Shown here piece by piece: positions 43,201-53,400 of a stretch of DNA of 61,428 nucleotides. The stretch is from an uncultured Spirochaetales bacterium (GTDB taxonomy: Bacteria > Spirochaetota > Spirochaetia > Sphaerochaetales > Sphaerochaetaceae): NCBI GenBank assembly GCA_949293595.1, contig CASFDW010000008.1:1-61428 (forward strand), given 5' to 3'. Numbering within the stretch: position 1 is the first letter of the stretch; each line of letters begins with the position of its first letter. The translations under genes were made by a program, and so were the position numbers. Under the pieces are notes generated by a model, which was given only the letters and a program-made list of their open reading frames with translations, did no database searches and was not told the origin of the DNA.

Positions 43201-45585
43201 TCAGTCCGATCTTGCGGATCCCATGGCCCTCATGGCGTTGAGCACCGCGATGATGCATACTCCCGTGTCGGCGAAAACCGCCATCCACATGTTTGCCATG
43301 CCGGCGACAGAGAGAGCCATGACAACAAGCTTTATCCCTATCGAGAGAACAATGTTCTCCTTGACGATCCTCTGCGTCTTCCGTGAAATCCGGACGGCTT
43401 TAGCTATCCTGTCCAGACCGTCGTTCATCACCACCATGTCCGCGGCTTCGATGGCTGCATCGCTTCCCACCCCGCCCATCGCGATCCCGATGTCCGCCCT
43501 TGCCAGTGCCGGAGCGTCGTTCATGCCGTCACCCGCATAGCAGACGGGACCGCCTTGCTCAATGAGCCTGTCGAGCTGGACGAGCTTCTCCGCCGGCATC
43601 AGTTCCGCATGCACCTCATCTATCCCAAGCCTGCGTGCAACATGCCCGGCGACCCTTTCATTGTCGCCGCTGAGCATGACTGTCCTTTCAACACCCATTT
43701 CCTTCAGGCTGGCGATTGCGGAGGCACTTTCTTCCTTTATTTCGTCGCTTATCACGATGTAACCCATGCAGCGGCCGTTTTTTTCCACATGGCAGACGGT
43801 GCCAAAATCCCCGTCGTCGATCTTCTCGGTGCAACCGGTCCGTCCGATCCTGTACCTGTCCCCTCCGATCGTACCTTCAATGCCGACACCGGGTATCTCC
43901 CTGACATCCGAGGCCTCCATTAGTTCTCCTTTTCTTGGGAACTCCATTATGGATTTTGCGACCGGGTGGCTGCTTTTGCTCTCGAGGCTTGCTGCGATAA
44001 GGACCAGTTTTTCGTCGTCCCCGTCCGCCGCCTTGACCCTGACCACATTGAAATTTCCCTTCGTGAGGGTACCGGTCTTGTCGAAGGCAACCGTCCTGAC
44101 GTGCGAAAGCCTTTCGATACCGCCCGCATCCTTGACGAGTATCTGGTTTCTTGCAAAGCTACCGACGGATGCGAAATAGGTGAGGGGGATGGATAGCACG
44201 AGCGCGCACGGGCAGGAGATCACCAGCAGACTGAGTGCCCTGTATATTCCTACTTCCACGCCATATGGTGTCAGAAGAGGAACGGCTGATGCGATCAGGA
44301 GGGCGAGGATGCAGACGAAAGGCGTGTAGATCCGGCTGAACCTTGTTATGAACCTCTCGCTGCTGGCCTTCTTCACGTCCGCCGAGTCCATCAGGTTCCT
44401 GATCTTCGTGGCCGTGCTGTCTGCATATGTTTTCTCGACCCTTGCCGTCAGCACTCCCTCTCCGTTCATGCTTCCGCTCATTATCCTGCAGCCGGAGGAT
44501 GCCTTCACAGGCACGCTTTCCCCTGTAAGGGCCCTCTGGTCGAGGTAGGAGCATCCTTCCGTGACCACGCAGTCGAGGGCGATCCTCTCCCCGCCACGTA
44601 TCAGCATCGTGTCCCCGACGAGTGCCTCCTCCGGTCTTGCTTCGATCCATTTCCCGTTGCGCAGGAGGGTCACGGTCTCCTCGGTCATGTCCATCAGCTT
44701 TCCTATCCTGCTCCTGCTCCTTCCGACGGCCTTCCTCTGGAAATACTCTCCGATCTGATAGAAGATCATGACGCCTGCCGCCTCGCTGTAGCTGGATATG
44801 AGAAGCGCCCCGACGGTTGCGATGCCCATCAGGAAGTTCTCGTCGAAAACCTTTCCCCTGAGGATGTTCCTCACAGCCTTGTAGAGCACGTCCGCACCTG
44901 AAACCAGGTATGCGGCCACCGCGGGGTAAGGACTTTTCAGAAGTCCCGCGGCGACCAGGAGCAGCAATGCCGCGGCCAACCTGAAGATTGTCGGATCGGC
45001 TTTCCTACTATCCCCATCCAGCCCGGATGAAAAGACGATGTCCTCCTCGCAGTCCCTTGCTATTTTCCTGATCTGTCCGGGAGAAAGGGTTGATACCACC
45101 GTCAGCCGTCCGCGCTGGAAATCGAACCGCGCGCTCTCGACACCTGTCGAAGCCTGGAGCGCCTTTTCAACCTTCTGCGCGCATCCGGCACAGTCGACGG
45201 AGACCTTGAACACGTGCTTTTCGGCCTTCTGAGGAAAGACCACGTCCCCGTCCGCCTTTCTCGCCACGTCCTTTATCTCCTCCCTGTCCATGTATCCGGT
45301 GACGGTGAGCAGGTTCCTGCTGAAGAAGAACCTCGCATCCTCCACGAGGGGATGGTCCTTGAGCGCGCGCTCGATTTTGTCCGCGCAATTGGCGCAGTCG
45401 ACCTTGGCTTCAAGCTTTACCGTCTCCGGGGCGAGAACAGCACCTGCGGCAATCAGCCTGTCTGTCACCTCGGCCCTTTCCATGCCGCTTTCGACGGTCA
45501 GAAGTCCTTTTTCAATCCTGTACGGGAACCCCGGGTCGAAGCTTTTTCCGACATCCCTTGCAAGCTTGTATGTAAAGCGTTTCAT
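43201..45585 (-). CDS. zntA: P1B-type heavy-metal ATPase, Zn/Cd/Pb class
   Basis: 794 residues from the ATG at 45585 (Shine-Dalgarno AAGGA; an 18-residue upstream extension is not supported). Two N-terminal heavy-metal domains with CANC (64-67) and CAGC (132-135), eight membrane helices, SCPCAL in helix 6, phosphorylation site DKTGTLTKG, the SHPVAK P1B signature, and the GDGMNDAPAL hinge. The final helix has FADTGVCIIAVLNAMR with the aspartate typical of the ZntA/CadA (Zn, Cd, Pb) subclass, so zinc export is predicted. An SmtB-like operator lies before the gene, and a matching zinc-type ArsR is encoded at 18708-19013. No metal regulator is adjacent. Confidence 0.92.
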   Translation of the reverse strand: MKRFTYKLARDVGKSFDPGFPYRIEKGLLTVESGMERAEVTDRLIAAGAVLAPETVKLEAKVDCANCADKIERALKDHPLVEDARFFFSRNLLTVTGYMDREEIKDVARKADGDVVFPQKAEKHVFKVSVDCAGCAQKVEKALQASTGVESARFDFQRGRLTVVSTLSPGQIRKIARDCEEDIVFSSGLDGDSRKADPTIFRLAAALLLLVAAGLLKSPYPAVAAYLVSGADVLYKAVRNILRGKVFDENFLMGIATVGALLISSYSEAAGVMIFYQIGEYFQRKAVGRSRSRIGKLMDMTEETVTLLRNGKWIEARPEEALVGDTMLIRGGERIALDCVVTEGCSYLDQRALTGESVPVKASSGCRIMSGSMNGEGVLTARVEKTYADSTATKIRNLMDSADVKKASSERFITRFSRIYTPFVCILALLIASAVPLLTPYGVEVGIYRALSLLVISCPCALVLSIPLTYFASVGSFARNQILVKDAGGIERLSHVRTVAFDKTGTLTKGNFNVVRVKAADGDDEKLVLIAASLESKSSHPVAKSIMEFPRKGELMEASDVREIPGVGIEGTIGGDRYRIGRTGCTEKIDDGDFGTVCHVEKNGRCMGYIVISDEIKEESASAIASLKEMGVERTVMLSGDNERVAGHVARRLGIDEVHAELMPAEKLVQLDRLIEQGGPVCYAGDGMNDAPALARADIGIAMGGVGSDAAIEAADMVVMNDGLDRIAKAVRISRKTQRIVKENIVLSIGIKLVVMALSVAGMANMWMAVFADTGVCIIAVLNAMRAMGSARSD

Positions 45586-45601
45586 TGTTTTTATCCTTGA
45601 A

Positions 45602-45649
45602 CATATGAATATCTGTTCATACGTTAATACAGAAAGCACTTCCTGTCAA
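45602..45649 (-). promoter_or_regulatory. Promoter region with SmtB/ArsR-like operator before the P1B-ATPase
   Basis: On the plus strand TATGAA (45604-45609), 6 nt, then TTCATA (45616-45621) form a perfect dyad like the 12-2-12 operators of SmtB, CzrA and CadC. A -35-like TTGACA is at 45649-45644 on the minus strand, and the -10 is poorly defined between it and the dyad. Repression by a zinc-sensing ArsR protein is inferred. Confidence 0.55.
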
Positions 45650-45661
45650 CATCCATGTTGT

Positions 45662-46948
45662 CTATATGACGCGCTGATGTGAATAGATACCGCTCCTTCC
45701 GCTTGCAAGGAATGAGACGACTGTCATGACGAATAGCAGGCGTGGTTCTCCGTAGCCGAAAAGCTCCATGCCCAAAAAGAATGTCACGAGCGGGAGCTTC
45801 ATGCCTCCGGAGAGGAATCCGACGGCGCCGAGCACGGCAAGAGGTGCGACTGGAAGCATGAAGGCCCCGGCAACAGCTGCGGAAAGCGTCGCGCCGAGTA
45901 CAAGAAGCGGAACGACCTCTCCGCCCTGGAACCCCGCCGACAGCGAAAGCAGCACGAGAACCGTCTTGATCAGGAAATCGTATATGGTGCTTTGTCCGGC
46001 TACCGCCTTGGATATCAGGTCGGATGAGAGTCCGTTGTAGCTGAAGCTTCCGGAAACGAAATAAACCGCCATGGAGAACAGCGTAAGCAGGAGCGCCGGT
46101 ATCATCACCTTGAGGTATTTGTTGAAGGAATAGAGTGTGTTCATCCTTTCCTTGAAAAATTCAAGGGCCTGGCAGGTCAGGTTGCTTGCAAAACCCGTCA
46201 GCACCGCGATGAACAGCACCGCGACGAAATTCGTCGTGTTCAATGGAAGAGGGGAGAAGGCTGGAATCCCTATGACATGTATGTGCAGGGCCTGCGACAC
46301 CATGTTGGATGTGAATGAGCTGATCAGGCATGGCATGTAGGCGTCCATCCTGCTGAGCCTGGGACTGGCGAGATGCGCTCCGAAGAGCGTTCCCGCAACA
46401 GGGGCTGAGAACAGGGATGAGAATGCCGCGGCCGAACCGCTCATCAGATAGTAGTCGAGGCGGCTTGACCCGCGGATCTTCCTTTCAAGCCTGCTGAGCG
46501 AGCTGGCGCAGGTGAATCCGATCTGGACCCCGGCTCCCTCTTTCCCGACGGATGCCCCGAGAAGATGGCTGAGTCCGGCAGTGAAGAAGGATATGATCCC
46601 CATGCCCGGGGTTATCAGCCTGTCTGCCTCGCTTATGTCCTCGTTGTCCTCGGCCTGATGGATCTCCCTGATTGCTGTGCTTGTTATCTTCTTGCTTGAT
46701 GCGCCGAAGCGCGTGTATGTGAAGAGTATCGCCGCCGCCCCGAGCGGGAGCAGCAGGATGAGCATCCTGTGCCCGGTGTTGAACACGGTCGTATAATGGA
46801 CCATGTTCGCAAAAAGCGTGATGAACGGCGCCGTCACGAGACCTGTCAGGAATCCTCTGACTGCGTTCTCGACATGCGGATACAAATTAATGTTGTATGT
46901 CCCTGTTTCCTTCTCAGGTGATCTCAGCGAGCCTTGCGACGATCTCAT
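45662..46948 (-). CDS. CLC-family anion antiporter, CLC-F (fluoride) like
   Basis: 428 residues, about ten to twelve membrane segments of the CLC fold. The gating glutamate segment is GKEGAGVQIG (canonical GREGP) and the later pore loop is GFQGGEVVPLLVLGA, where ordinary chloride CLCs read GGIFAP. GGEV with a conserved Glu is a mark of the CLC-F fluoride/proton antiporters, which usually continue TP (here VP). The first pore loop GSGIP is also absent. Fluoride export is therefore a plausible inference. The start overlaps the TPR gene by 35 nt and is uncertain (no good Shine-Dalgarno; a TTG further in is possible). No fluoride riboswitch was seen upstream. Confidence 0.85.
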   Translation of the reverse strand: MRSSQGSLRSPEKETGTYNINLYPHVENAVRGFLTGLVTAPFITLFANMVHYTTVFNTGHRMLILLLPLGAAAILFTYTRFGASSKKITSTAIREIHQAEDNEDISEADRLITPGMGIISFFTAGLSHLLGASVGKEGAGVQIGFTCASSLSRLERKIRGSSRLDYYLMSGSAAAFSSLFSAPVAGTLFGAHLASPRLSRMDAYMPCLISSFTSNMVSQALHIHVIGIPAFSPLPLNTTNFVAVLFIAVLTGFASNLTCQALEFFKERMNTLYSFNKYLKVMIPALLLTLFSMAVYFVSGSFSYNGLSSDLISKAVAGQSTIYDFLIKTVLVLLSLSAGFQGGEVVPLLVLGATLSAAVAGAFMLPVAPLAVLGAVGFLSGGMKLPLVTFFLGMELFGYGEPRLLFVMTVVSFLASGRSGIYSHQRVI

Positions 46949-47816
46949 TGTATTTTTCCGTCTCTGACTCTAATGGATTTGCTTTGGCCTTGTAAAGGGC
47001 TTCGGCGTACCTCAGGAGCATGACGGCCTCCTGCCGGTCGCTCATCCGGGAAAGGGGGACCGTGGAATAGAACGGAACTCCGTCTGCACCTTCGGCGCCC
47101 TCGTAGTATTTCATCTTCTCGCTTGGAACCGTCTCCTTGTCGTAGGACTTCTTCATCTTGTCGAATTCCTTCGTCCTCTTCTTTGCGTCCCAGTTCCTGT
47201 CGTACAGCTGGTCCGAAAGCTCCTGGAACAGTGTAAGGAACAGGCCCCTTCCCTGGATCCTGGTGTCCAGGCTCCTCCTCATGTAGCTGATTGCGGCGTT
47301 TGTGTCGCCGAAGCTTATTGGCCATCCGGGAAGCTGGTTGTAAAGGATTCCGAGAACATACCATGCGTCGGTGTAGTCATAGCCGAAGGTGTCGACGACC
47401 ATCTTGACGTCCTCCAGCATCGCAGGGGCTTTGGAAAGCGAGTTGAGCGGTCCCTTCGTCTGTCCCCAGCGTCCCACCGCCGAGCTCTTCCAGTGGTATG
47501 CGTCCGCATTGGGCTCCAGCCTGATCGATTCGATAGCTAGTGCCTCTGCCTCTTCGTATTTTTCGAACCGGCCCTGCTTGTCGTCCTCGTCAAGGTTGTC
47601 TCCCTGTGTCAGGACATTCCTGCTCTGGCGCCATAATATCTGGCTCTTCTCGCTGTCGTCCGATGCGCTTTCAAACGCCTGGGCAAGGTACGATTCGTCC
47701 TGCTCATAATCCTCGAGCGTGTAGAAGAGATAGTCGCTGTATGCGGGGTTGAACACGGCTGTGAGCATGACGGCCGGCAACAGCAGCAAAGCAAGCAGTA
47801 AGGCTGTTTTTCTCAT
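46914..47816 (-). CDS. Secreted TPR-like protein of unknown function
   Basis: 300 residues with a clear signal peptide (MRKTALLLALLLLPAVM, cleavage probably near residue 20-26). The mature part is all helical, with TPR-like repeats, for example DESYLAQAFESAS, YEEAEALAIESIRLEPNAD and DTNAAISYMRRSLD. I do not know its partner. It has an AGGAGG Shine-Dalgarno, follows the aldehyde dehydrogenase gene by 19 bp and overlaps the CLC gene, so ALDH, TPR protein and CLC form one minus-strand operon. A periplasmic scaffold or assembly role is a guess. Confidence 0.75.
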   Translation of the reverse strand: MRKTALLLALLLLPAVMLTAVFNPAYSDYLFYTLEDYEQDESYLAQAFESASDDSEKSQILWRQSRNVLTQGDNLDEDDKQGRFEKYEEAEALAIESIRLEPNADAYHWKSSAVGRWGQTKGPLNSLSKAPAMLEDVKMVVDTFGYDYTDAWYVLGILYNQLPGWPISFGDTNAAISYMRRSLDTRIQGRGLFLTLFQELSDQLYDRNWDAKKRTKEFDKMKKSYDKETVPSEKMKYYEGAEGADGVPFYSTVPLSRMSDRQEAVMLLRYAEALYKAKANPLESETEKYNEIVARLAEIT

Positions 47817-47835
47817 TTTTTTCCTCCTATGCCCA

Positions 47836-49206
47836 TCATCTGAGCATCAATCTTATCAATCCGAGTTTGTTTTTGTACGGCGGGCAGCGCAGCGTGATGT
47901 CCGGGTGCAGCCCGTGCCTGAGGATGCTCTTCTCGTGTGTGAACGCGTCGAAGCTCCTCCTGCCATGGTATGATCCGAGACCCGATTCCCTGAATCCTCC
48001 GAACGGAAGGCCGTGGCCGACGATATGCATGATGCAGTCGTTGACACATCCTCCTCCGAAACGTATCCGCGCATGAACCTTCTCTATGTTTTTCCTGTTC
48101 CGGCTGAAGATGTATAGGGCAAGAGGATGTGGACGTTTCTGTATGAAGGATATGACCTCGTCCAGATCCTCGTACTCCATGACGGGAAGCACCGGTCCGA
48201 AAATCTCCTCCTGCATCACAGCATCGTCCCTACCTGCCGGAAACAGTATGGTAGGACCGATCTTGTTCCTTTCCTCGTCGCACTGTCCGCCGAAATAGAC
48301 AGGCGATCCGGAAATGAGTCCCCTGAGCCGTTCGAAGTGCCTGCTGTTTATGATTTTTCCGAATTCCGGATTCGAAATGGGATCCTTGCCATAGAACATG
48401 GCTATGTCCTGCTTGAGAAGCTCGAGAAGCTCCTTCGTCCTGCTCCTGTGCACGAAAACGTAGTCCGGAGCGATGCATGTCTGCCCGGCATTCATGAATT
48501 TTCCGAATACTAGCCGCCTTGCGGTGACTGCCATGTCAGCGCTCTCGTCGATGATCACCGGGCTCTTTCCTCCCAGCTCGAGGGTCGTCGGGGTGAGGTC
48601 CTCCGCGGCCTTCCTCTGCACGATCCGCCCCACGCTCGGGCTTCCGGTGAAGAATATGTAGTCCCATTCCAGCTCCAGAAGGGCCTCGTTCTCCTCTCTT
48701 CCTCCCTCGACAAGTGCGACATGGTTCACGTCGAAGGCCGACGAGACGATCCTCTTCAGCACGCCGCTTGTATGCTCACTGTATCTGGAAGGCTTGACGA
48801 CTGCGGTGCATCCGGCTGCGATAGCTCCTATCAGGGGCACGAGCGTGAGCTGGACTGGATAGTTCCACGGACTCATTATCAGCGCATTGCCGTACGGCTC
48901 CCTGATTATGTAGGAAGAGGAGGGGAAATGCAGCATTGCCGTCCCGACCCTTTTCCTTCTGGACCACCTTCCGACATTCCTTAACGTGTACCTGAGCTCC
49001 GAAAGCACGATTCCGATCTCGGTGGCATAACCTTCGGTCGGGCTTTTCCCCAGATCCTCCGTCAGCGCCTCCAGCAATTCTTCCTCGTTATCCTTTACAG
49101 CCTTGTACAGGCTTTTCAACGCATTCCTCCTGAATCCGATGTCGAGCGTGCGCCCGGAAAGGAAGAAACTCTTCTGTTTTTCCAATATGGATGAATAATC
49201 TGACAT
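47836..49206 (-). CDS. Aldehyde dehydrogenase, family 3-like
   Basis: 456 residues from the ATG at 49206, with 32 extra upstream codons rejected as AT-rich non-coding. NAD(P)-dependent oxidation of aldehydes. Catalytic C244 (GQTCIAPDY), general base E210 (TLELGGKSP), N115 (SPWNYPVQL) and the FTGSPSVGR dinucleotide loop are present. The short N-terminus lacking about 50 residues relative to ALDH1/2, and the PFGGFRESGLGSYHG block, fit the ALDH3 class. Substrate unknown. There is no Shine-Dalgarno sequence, and a TTGACA-N16-TAAAAA element ends 7 nt upstream. Divergent from the RND efflux operon. Confidence 0.9.
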   Translation of the reverse strand: MSDYSSILEKQKSFFLSGRTLDIGFRRNALKSLYKAVKDNEEELLEALTEDLGKSPTEGYATEIGIVLSELRYTLRNVGRWSRRKRVGTAMLHFPSSSYIIREPYGNALIMSPWNYPVQLTLVPLIGAIAAGCTAVVKPSRYSEHTSGVLKRIVSSAFDVNHVALVEGGREENEALLELEWDYIFFTGSPSVGRIVQRKAAEDLTPTTLELGGKSPVIIDESADMAVTARRLVFGKFMNAGQTCIAPDYVFVHRSRTKELLELLKQDIAMFYGKDPISNPEFGKIINSRHFERLRGLISGSPVYFGGQCDEERNKIGPTILFPAGRDDAVMQEEIFGPVLPVMEYEDLDEVISFIQKRPHPLALYIFSRNRKNIEKVHARIRFGGGCVNDCIMHIVGHGLPFGGFRESGLGSYHGRRSFDAFTHEKSILRHGLHPDITLRCPPYKNKLGLIRLMLR

Positions 49207-49213
49207 GCATTTA

Positions 49214-49241
49214 TTTTTACAAAAATGAAAAGAAGTGTCAA
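49214..49241 (-). promoter_or_regulatory. Candidate promoter of the ALDH-TPR-CLC operon
   Basis: Minus strand: perfect TTGACA (49241-49236), a 16-bp spacer and TAAAAA (49219-49214), then 7 nt to the ATG. The -10 is imperfect. A leaderless transcript is again implied. Confidence 0.45.
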
Positions 49242-49272
49242 TAAAAGCAAATGCATCGAAGATTTTCACACA

Positions 49273-49334
49273 ATATACATATAAATGTCTAAAATTAAAC
49301 ATGTATATAAAAAATTTTCCAACAAATGTTTGTT
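49273..49334. promoter_or_regulatory. Dyad elements between ALDH and the RND operon
   Basis: ATATACAT (49273-49280) and ATGTATAT (49301-49308) form an 8-bp inverted repeat with nested ATGT/ACAT. A second perfect dyad AACAAA-TG-TTTGTT (49321-49334) overlaps the expected -35 region of the RND operon (TTTGTT-N16-TATATT at 49351-49356). They are candidate operators for a TetR- or MarR-type regulator of efflux, though none is encoded nearby. Confidence 0.5.
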
Positions 49335-49394
49335 TTTGGATTTGAAATCATATATTTTTTAAATGAGCTATCGCTACAGCAAGAAGGTTTCGTT

Positions 49395-50462
49395 ATGAAG
49401 GGAAAAAAAATCTTGTCCTTTTTCAGGTTTGTCATTCTTCTTTTGATTCTTGCCGGTCTGTATTACGGCATGAAATATTATTTCGGGTCCAGGCCGGCCG
49501 TAACATATACGGCACCACCGCCGTCCGTGGTCGTTGAGAAACCCTCCAGAATGGATATTTCATCCTCGGTGGAGCTTTCCGGATACGTCGAGGCGGACAG
49601 CATGGTTCCGGTTGTTCCGTTCGTGCAGGGAACGATTCTGGAATACAATGTCGGGACGGGCGATCATGTTGAAAAGGACCAGGTCATCGCGCTTGTGGAT
49701 CCCGAATCCTACGAGCTTCAGCTTGCCCAGGCCGAGGCACAGTACCTGGCCCTCGAGAGCACGTTCTCAAGGATGGAGAGGCTGAAGGCCTCCGGTGCCG
49801 TGACGACGCAGGACTACGAGACCGTCAAGGCGCAGAGGGATGCGGCAAAGGCACAGCTGGACCTTGCGGGGCTGCAGCTTTCATATTCGAGTGTCAAGGC
49901 TCCGGTCTCCGGCACGGTCCTCGAAAGCATGGGGACCGTCGGTGCTGTGGCGTCAAGCACCCAGCCCATTGCGGTGATCGCGGACCTGGACAACCTGGTT
50001 GTCAATGTGAACGTTCCGGAAAAATACTATTCGGTGATCAGGGAGAACGAGGACTCCTTGTCGTTCATCGTGACCGACCCGTCGGGAGGAGGGTCGTCCT
50101 CCGCGTCCCTGGTGTCGGTCAGCCCGTACATAGACCCGGCGAGCAAAACGTTCAAGCTGAAGATCCGGCTCGACGGATCCGACATGGCCTTTGCCGTCGG
50201 GATGTATGTCAAGGTCTCCGTCATATATGAGACGAAGGAGGATGTCCTTGCCATGAGCTCAGGAATCAGGAAGCTGGATGGAAGCGTGTACATCTACGAC
50301 GACGCAACCGGAAAGGTCTCGAACGTCGTGCTCGGGGACTACGGCGGTGATGCAGGCCATTTCGTGGTTCCTGAGGAATATGGGGATACCCTGTTTGTCG
50401 TCGACGGCCAGAACGCCGTGTTCGACGGTCAGACGGTTTCTGTTGTGGAGGCGGTCAAGTGA
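49395..50462 (+). CDS. RND efflux periplasmic adaptor (membrane fusion protein)
   Basis: 355 residues from the ATG at 49395 (Shine-Dalgarno AAGAAGG; 23 upstream codons are not supported). An N-terminal membrane anchor (about 10-28) leads to the lipoyl/hairpin region: VQGTILEYNVGTGDHVEKDQ shortened here, then the helical hairpin (about 110-165) and the second lipoyl half VKAPVSGTVLES, followed by beta-barrel and membrane-proximal domains. HlyD/AcrA-like. It connects the RND pump to the TolC-like channel. The stop overlaps the RND start (GTGA). Confidence 0.92.
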   Translation: MKGKKILSFFRFVILLLILAGLYYGMKYYFGSRPAVTYTAPPPSVVVEKPSRMDISSSVELSGYVEADSMVPVVPFVQGTILEYNVGTGDHVEKDQVIALVDPESYELQLAQAEAQYLALESTFSRMERLKASGAVTTQDYETVKAQRDAAKAQLDLAGLQLSYSSVKAPVSGTVLESMGTVGAVASSTQPIAVIADLDNLVVNVNVPEKYYSVIRENEDSLSFIVTDPSGGGSSSASLVSVSPYIDPASKTFKLKIRLDGSDMAFAVGMYVKVSVIYETKEDVLAMSSGIRKLDGSVYIYDDATGKVSNVVLGDYGGDAGHFVVPEEYGDTLFVVDGQNAVFDGQTVSVVEAVK

Positions 50463-53400
50463 AGATAAGCCGTTACAGCGTCCAGCACCCCGTCGTGCTG
50501 ATGATGATACTCATCGCGCTTGCTGTTTTCGGTCTGGTCAGCCTGTATGATGTGAACATCGAGTTCATGGCGGACATCAACACACCCCAGGTGTATGTGT
50601 TCGCCGTATATCCGGGGGCAAGCGGCGAGGATATAGAAGAGACGGTCATCGATGTCATGGAGAATGATTTCGTGACACTGCAGAACTACAAGAGCATGTC
50701 CAGCCAAGCGACCAACAGTGTCGGTGTTATAACCATCAGCTTCTCGGACGGTGTCGACGCATACGAGATGCTTACCGAGGTCAGGAACAGGATAAACGAC
50801 CTTGTCCCAAGCCTTCCCTCCGGACTCAGCGGCACGCCCACTGCCATGGTGGGAGGAGGGGACATGCTTCCTATCGTCACCATCAGCGTATCGGGCGGGT
50901 CGGACATGGCAAGGCTGAGCGAATATGTCACCGACGAACTTATCCCGCAGTTCACAAGGCTCGAGGGAGTCTCGAACGTCGATGTATTCGGCTCGATCGA
51001 GCCGGAGGTGATGGTCAGGCTGTGGCTCGACCAGCTCGACAGCCGTTCCATAAGCGTGCTCGACGTCTACCAGGTGCTCAGCTACAGCAATCTCTCGATA
51101 CCGCTCGGCAACGCGTCATATTCCGGAAACGAGATAAGCATGCGCTACGACGGATCCTACGACAGCCTCGACGAGATCAGGAACCTTGCCGTGGGGGCCA
51201 GCGAGGACGGAGTGATAACAAGACTGGGGGATGTTGCGGATGTATATGTGACCTATGGTGATCCCGGCTATCATGTTTCCGCCTATGGCGAGGATGTCAT
51301 TGTAATCGAGGTATGCAAGCGCAGCGGCGGGAACTCCATCAGCATCATCAACGAGATCAAGGACATCCTTGACAGGGAGGAGCAGACAAGCTCCGGAGCG
51401 CTCTCCTTCAGCATAATAAGCGACGACAGCCAGGTGATAACATCCTCCTTGTCGACTGTCATCGAGTCCGGCATACTGGGCATCATCATAGCCGTGCTCG
51501 TCATATTCATCTTCCTCAACGACGGCAAGGCCACGCTTGTCATCGGGCTTTCGATTCCGCTGAGCGTTTTCTTCACCTTCATCGGAATGAAGGTTGCGGG
51601 ACTCAGCGTTAACCTCATGAGCATATCGGGCATCGTCGTGTCCCTTGGCGCGATAGTCGATGCATCGATCGTAGTCCTCGACCAGGTGTACAAGTTCTAT
51701 CAGAAGAAGGACGGGGAGGGAAGGTTCGAGAACACCGTCGTCCAATCCATATACAAGGGGACGGACGTTGTCGACAAGTCGGTCATAGGCTCGAACCTCA
51801 CCACCATAGTGGTATTCATCCCGCTTGCGATGCTTACGGGGATAGTGGGCATGATACTCTTTCCCGTCACCATCACGTTCATGCTCGCGATCGCAAGCAG
51901 CCTTGCCGTGGCGATCATCTTCATCCCGTTCTTCCTGAAGATGTTCCTGAAGGACGGACAGGACAGGAAGATCGCGCGGGAGAACGTGTTCGTGAAAGGC
52001 CTGCATAGGCTTGAACGCCTTTACAGGAGGGCCATCGGATTCTCGCTGGATCATGGATTCTTCATTGTGTCGGCCTCGGTCGGCCTGCTCCTGATCTCTC
52101 TTTATCTTTTCACACAGGTCGGGTTCGCATTCATCCCCTCGACCGACAACAACGATTTCTACATCAAGGTGAAATTCCCTTACGGATACAGCCTCGAGGA
52201 TACGAGGAAGGGAATGGAGCGTGTCGAGGAGATCCTCATCGACAACGTGCCGGAGCTCGATACCTATATCTGCTATGCCGGAAAGAGCGGAGACATCCTC
52301 GAGAAGGGCGAGACCATGAACGCCGGAAACATACATGCTGTCCTTGTCCCCGTCAGGGAAAGGGAGCGTGACATACATGAGATAATCAGGGACTTGCAAT
52401 ACAAGGTGTCCGCCGCACTTCCGGGAGCGGACGTCTCCGTCAAGAACGGGGGCTTCGACAACCTTGTCGGATTTGTCAGCGGCGGCGGAGGCTACGGGCT
52501 TACCCTGGTCGGATCCGATACCATGGAGCTTTATGAGAACGCCCTCAGGATCGAGGAATTCCTGAAAAGCGATCCGGAGGTGATCTCGACCAGCATAAAC
52601 AGCAGCTACGATTCCACCGTGGCGGTCCTTGACGCAAGTTACGATTATCTTTCATCCCTCGGCCTTTCCAGCTACGAGGCCGGCATGACCACGGCAATAC
52701 TCTTCAACGGCATGGACATGGGGCTCTACACATCATCCGACGGAAGCGCCAGATACGACATGCGTCTCGAAAGCGATATTGCGGACGAGCCCGTCACGGA
52801 CCAGGTGCTCAACAGCATCAAGCTCACCAGCCAGAACGGAAGCCGCATCAATTTCTCATCGATAGCCGATTTCAGGACGGATACGGAGCTCTCCCAGGTC
52901 AACCACATCGACCGGTCCAGGACCATTACGGTGTCGGCGCAGCTCGTGTCTGAAAGCACTTTCGGAGTTTCAAGAAGGGTCGCCGAATATCTGAAGGAGA
53001 ATCCGCTTCCCTCCGGCATCACAACAAGGACCGGAGGAATAGGGGAGCTCATAGGTGACTCCATCGTCCCGATGATGCAGGCAGGGCTCATTGGCGTGTT
53101 CCTGGTCTACATGGTCATGGTGATCGTGTTCGAGAGATTCAAGCATCCGATCCTGATAATGGTGACCATACCGTTCTGCGTAATCGGCGTCATGCTTTCG
53201 CTTGCGGTATTCTCCTCCACGCTGAACATGGTATCCCTGATGGGTGTCATATCGCTTTCGGGCATGCTCGTTAACAACGGCATCATCCTTGTCGACTATA
53301 TGAACCAGCTCCAGGATTCGGGAAGGAAGAAAAGGCTCGAGGAAGGTGGCATATCATACGATCCGGATTACGATACATTCGGGCTCCTGAGCTATGATGA

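Noticed and set aside
49267..49281. NrdR-box-like ACACAATATACAT before the ALDH and RND genes
   Set aside because: Only one half of the NrdR box is present and there are no ribonucleotide reductase genes nearby.
51116..52399. 427-codon minus-strand frame inside the RND gene
   Set aside because: Antisense shadow of a well-supported transporter; composition is typical of reverse frames in GC-rich genes.
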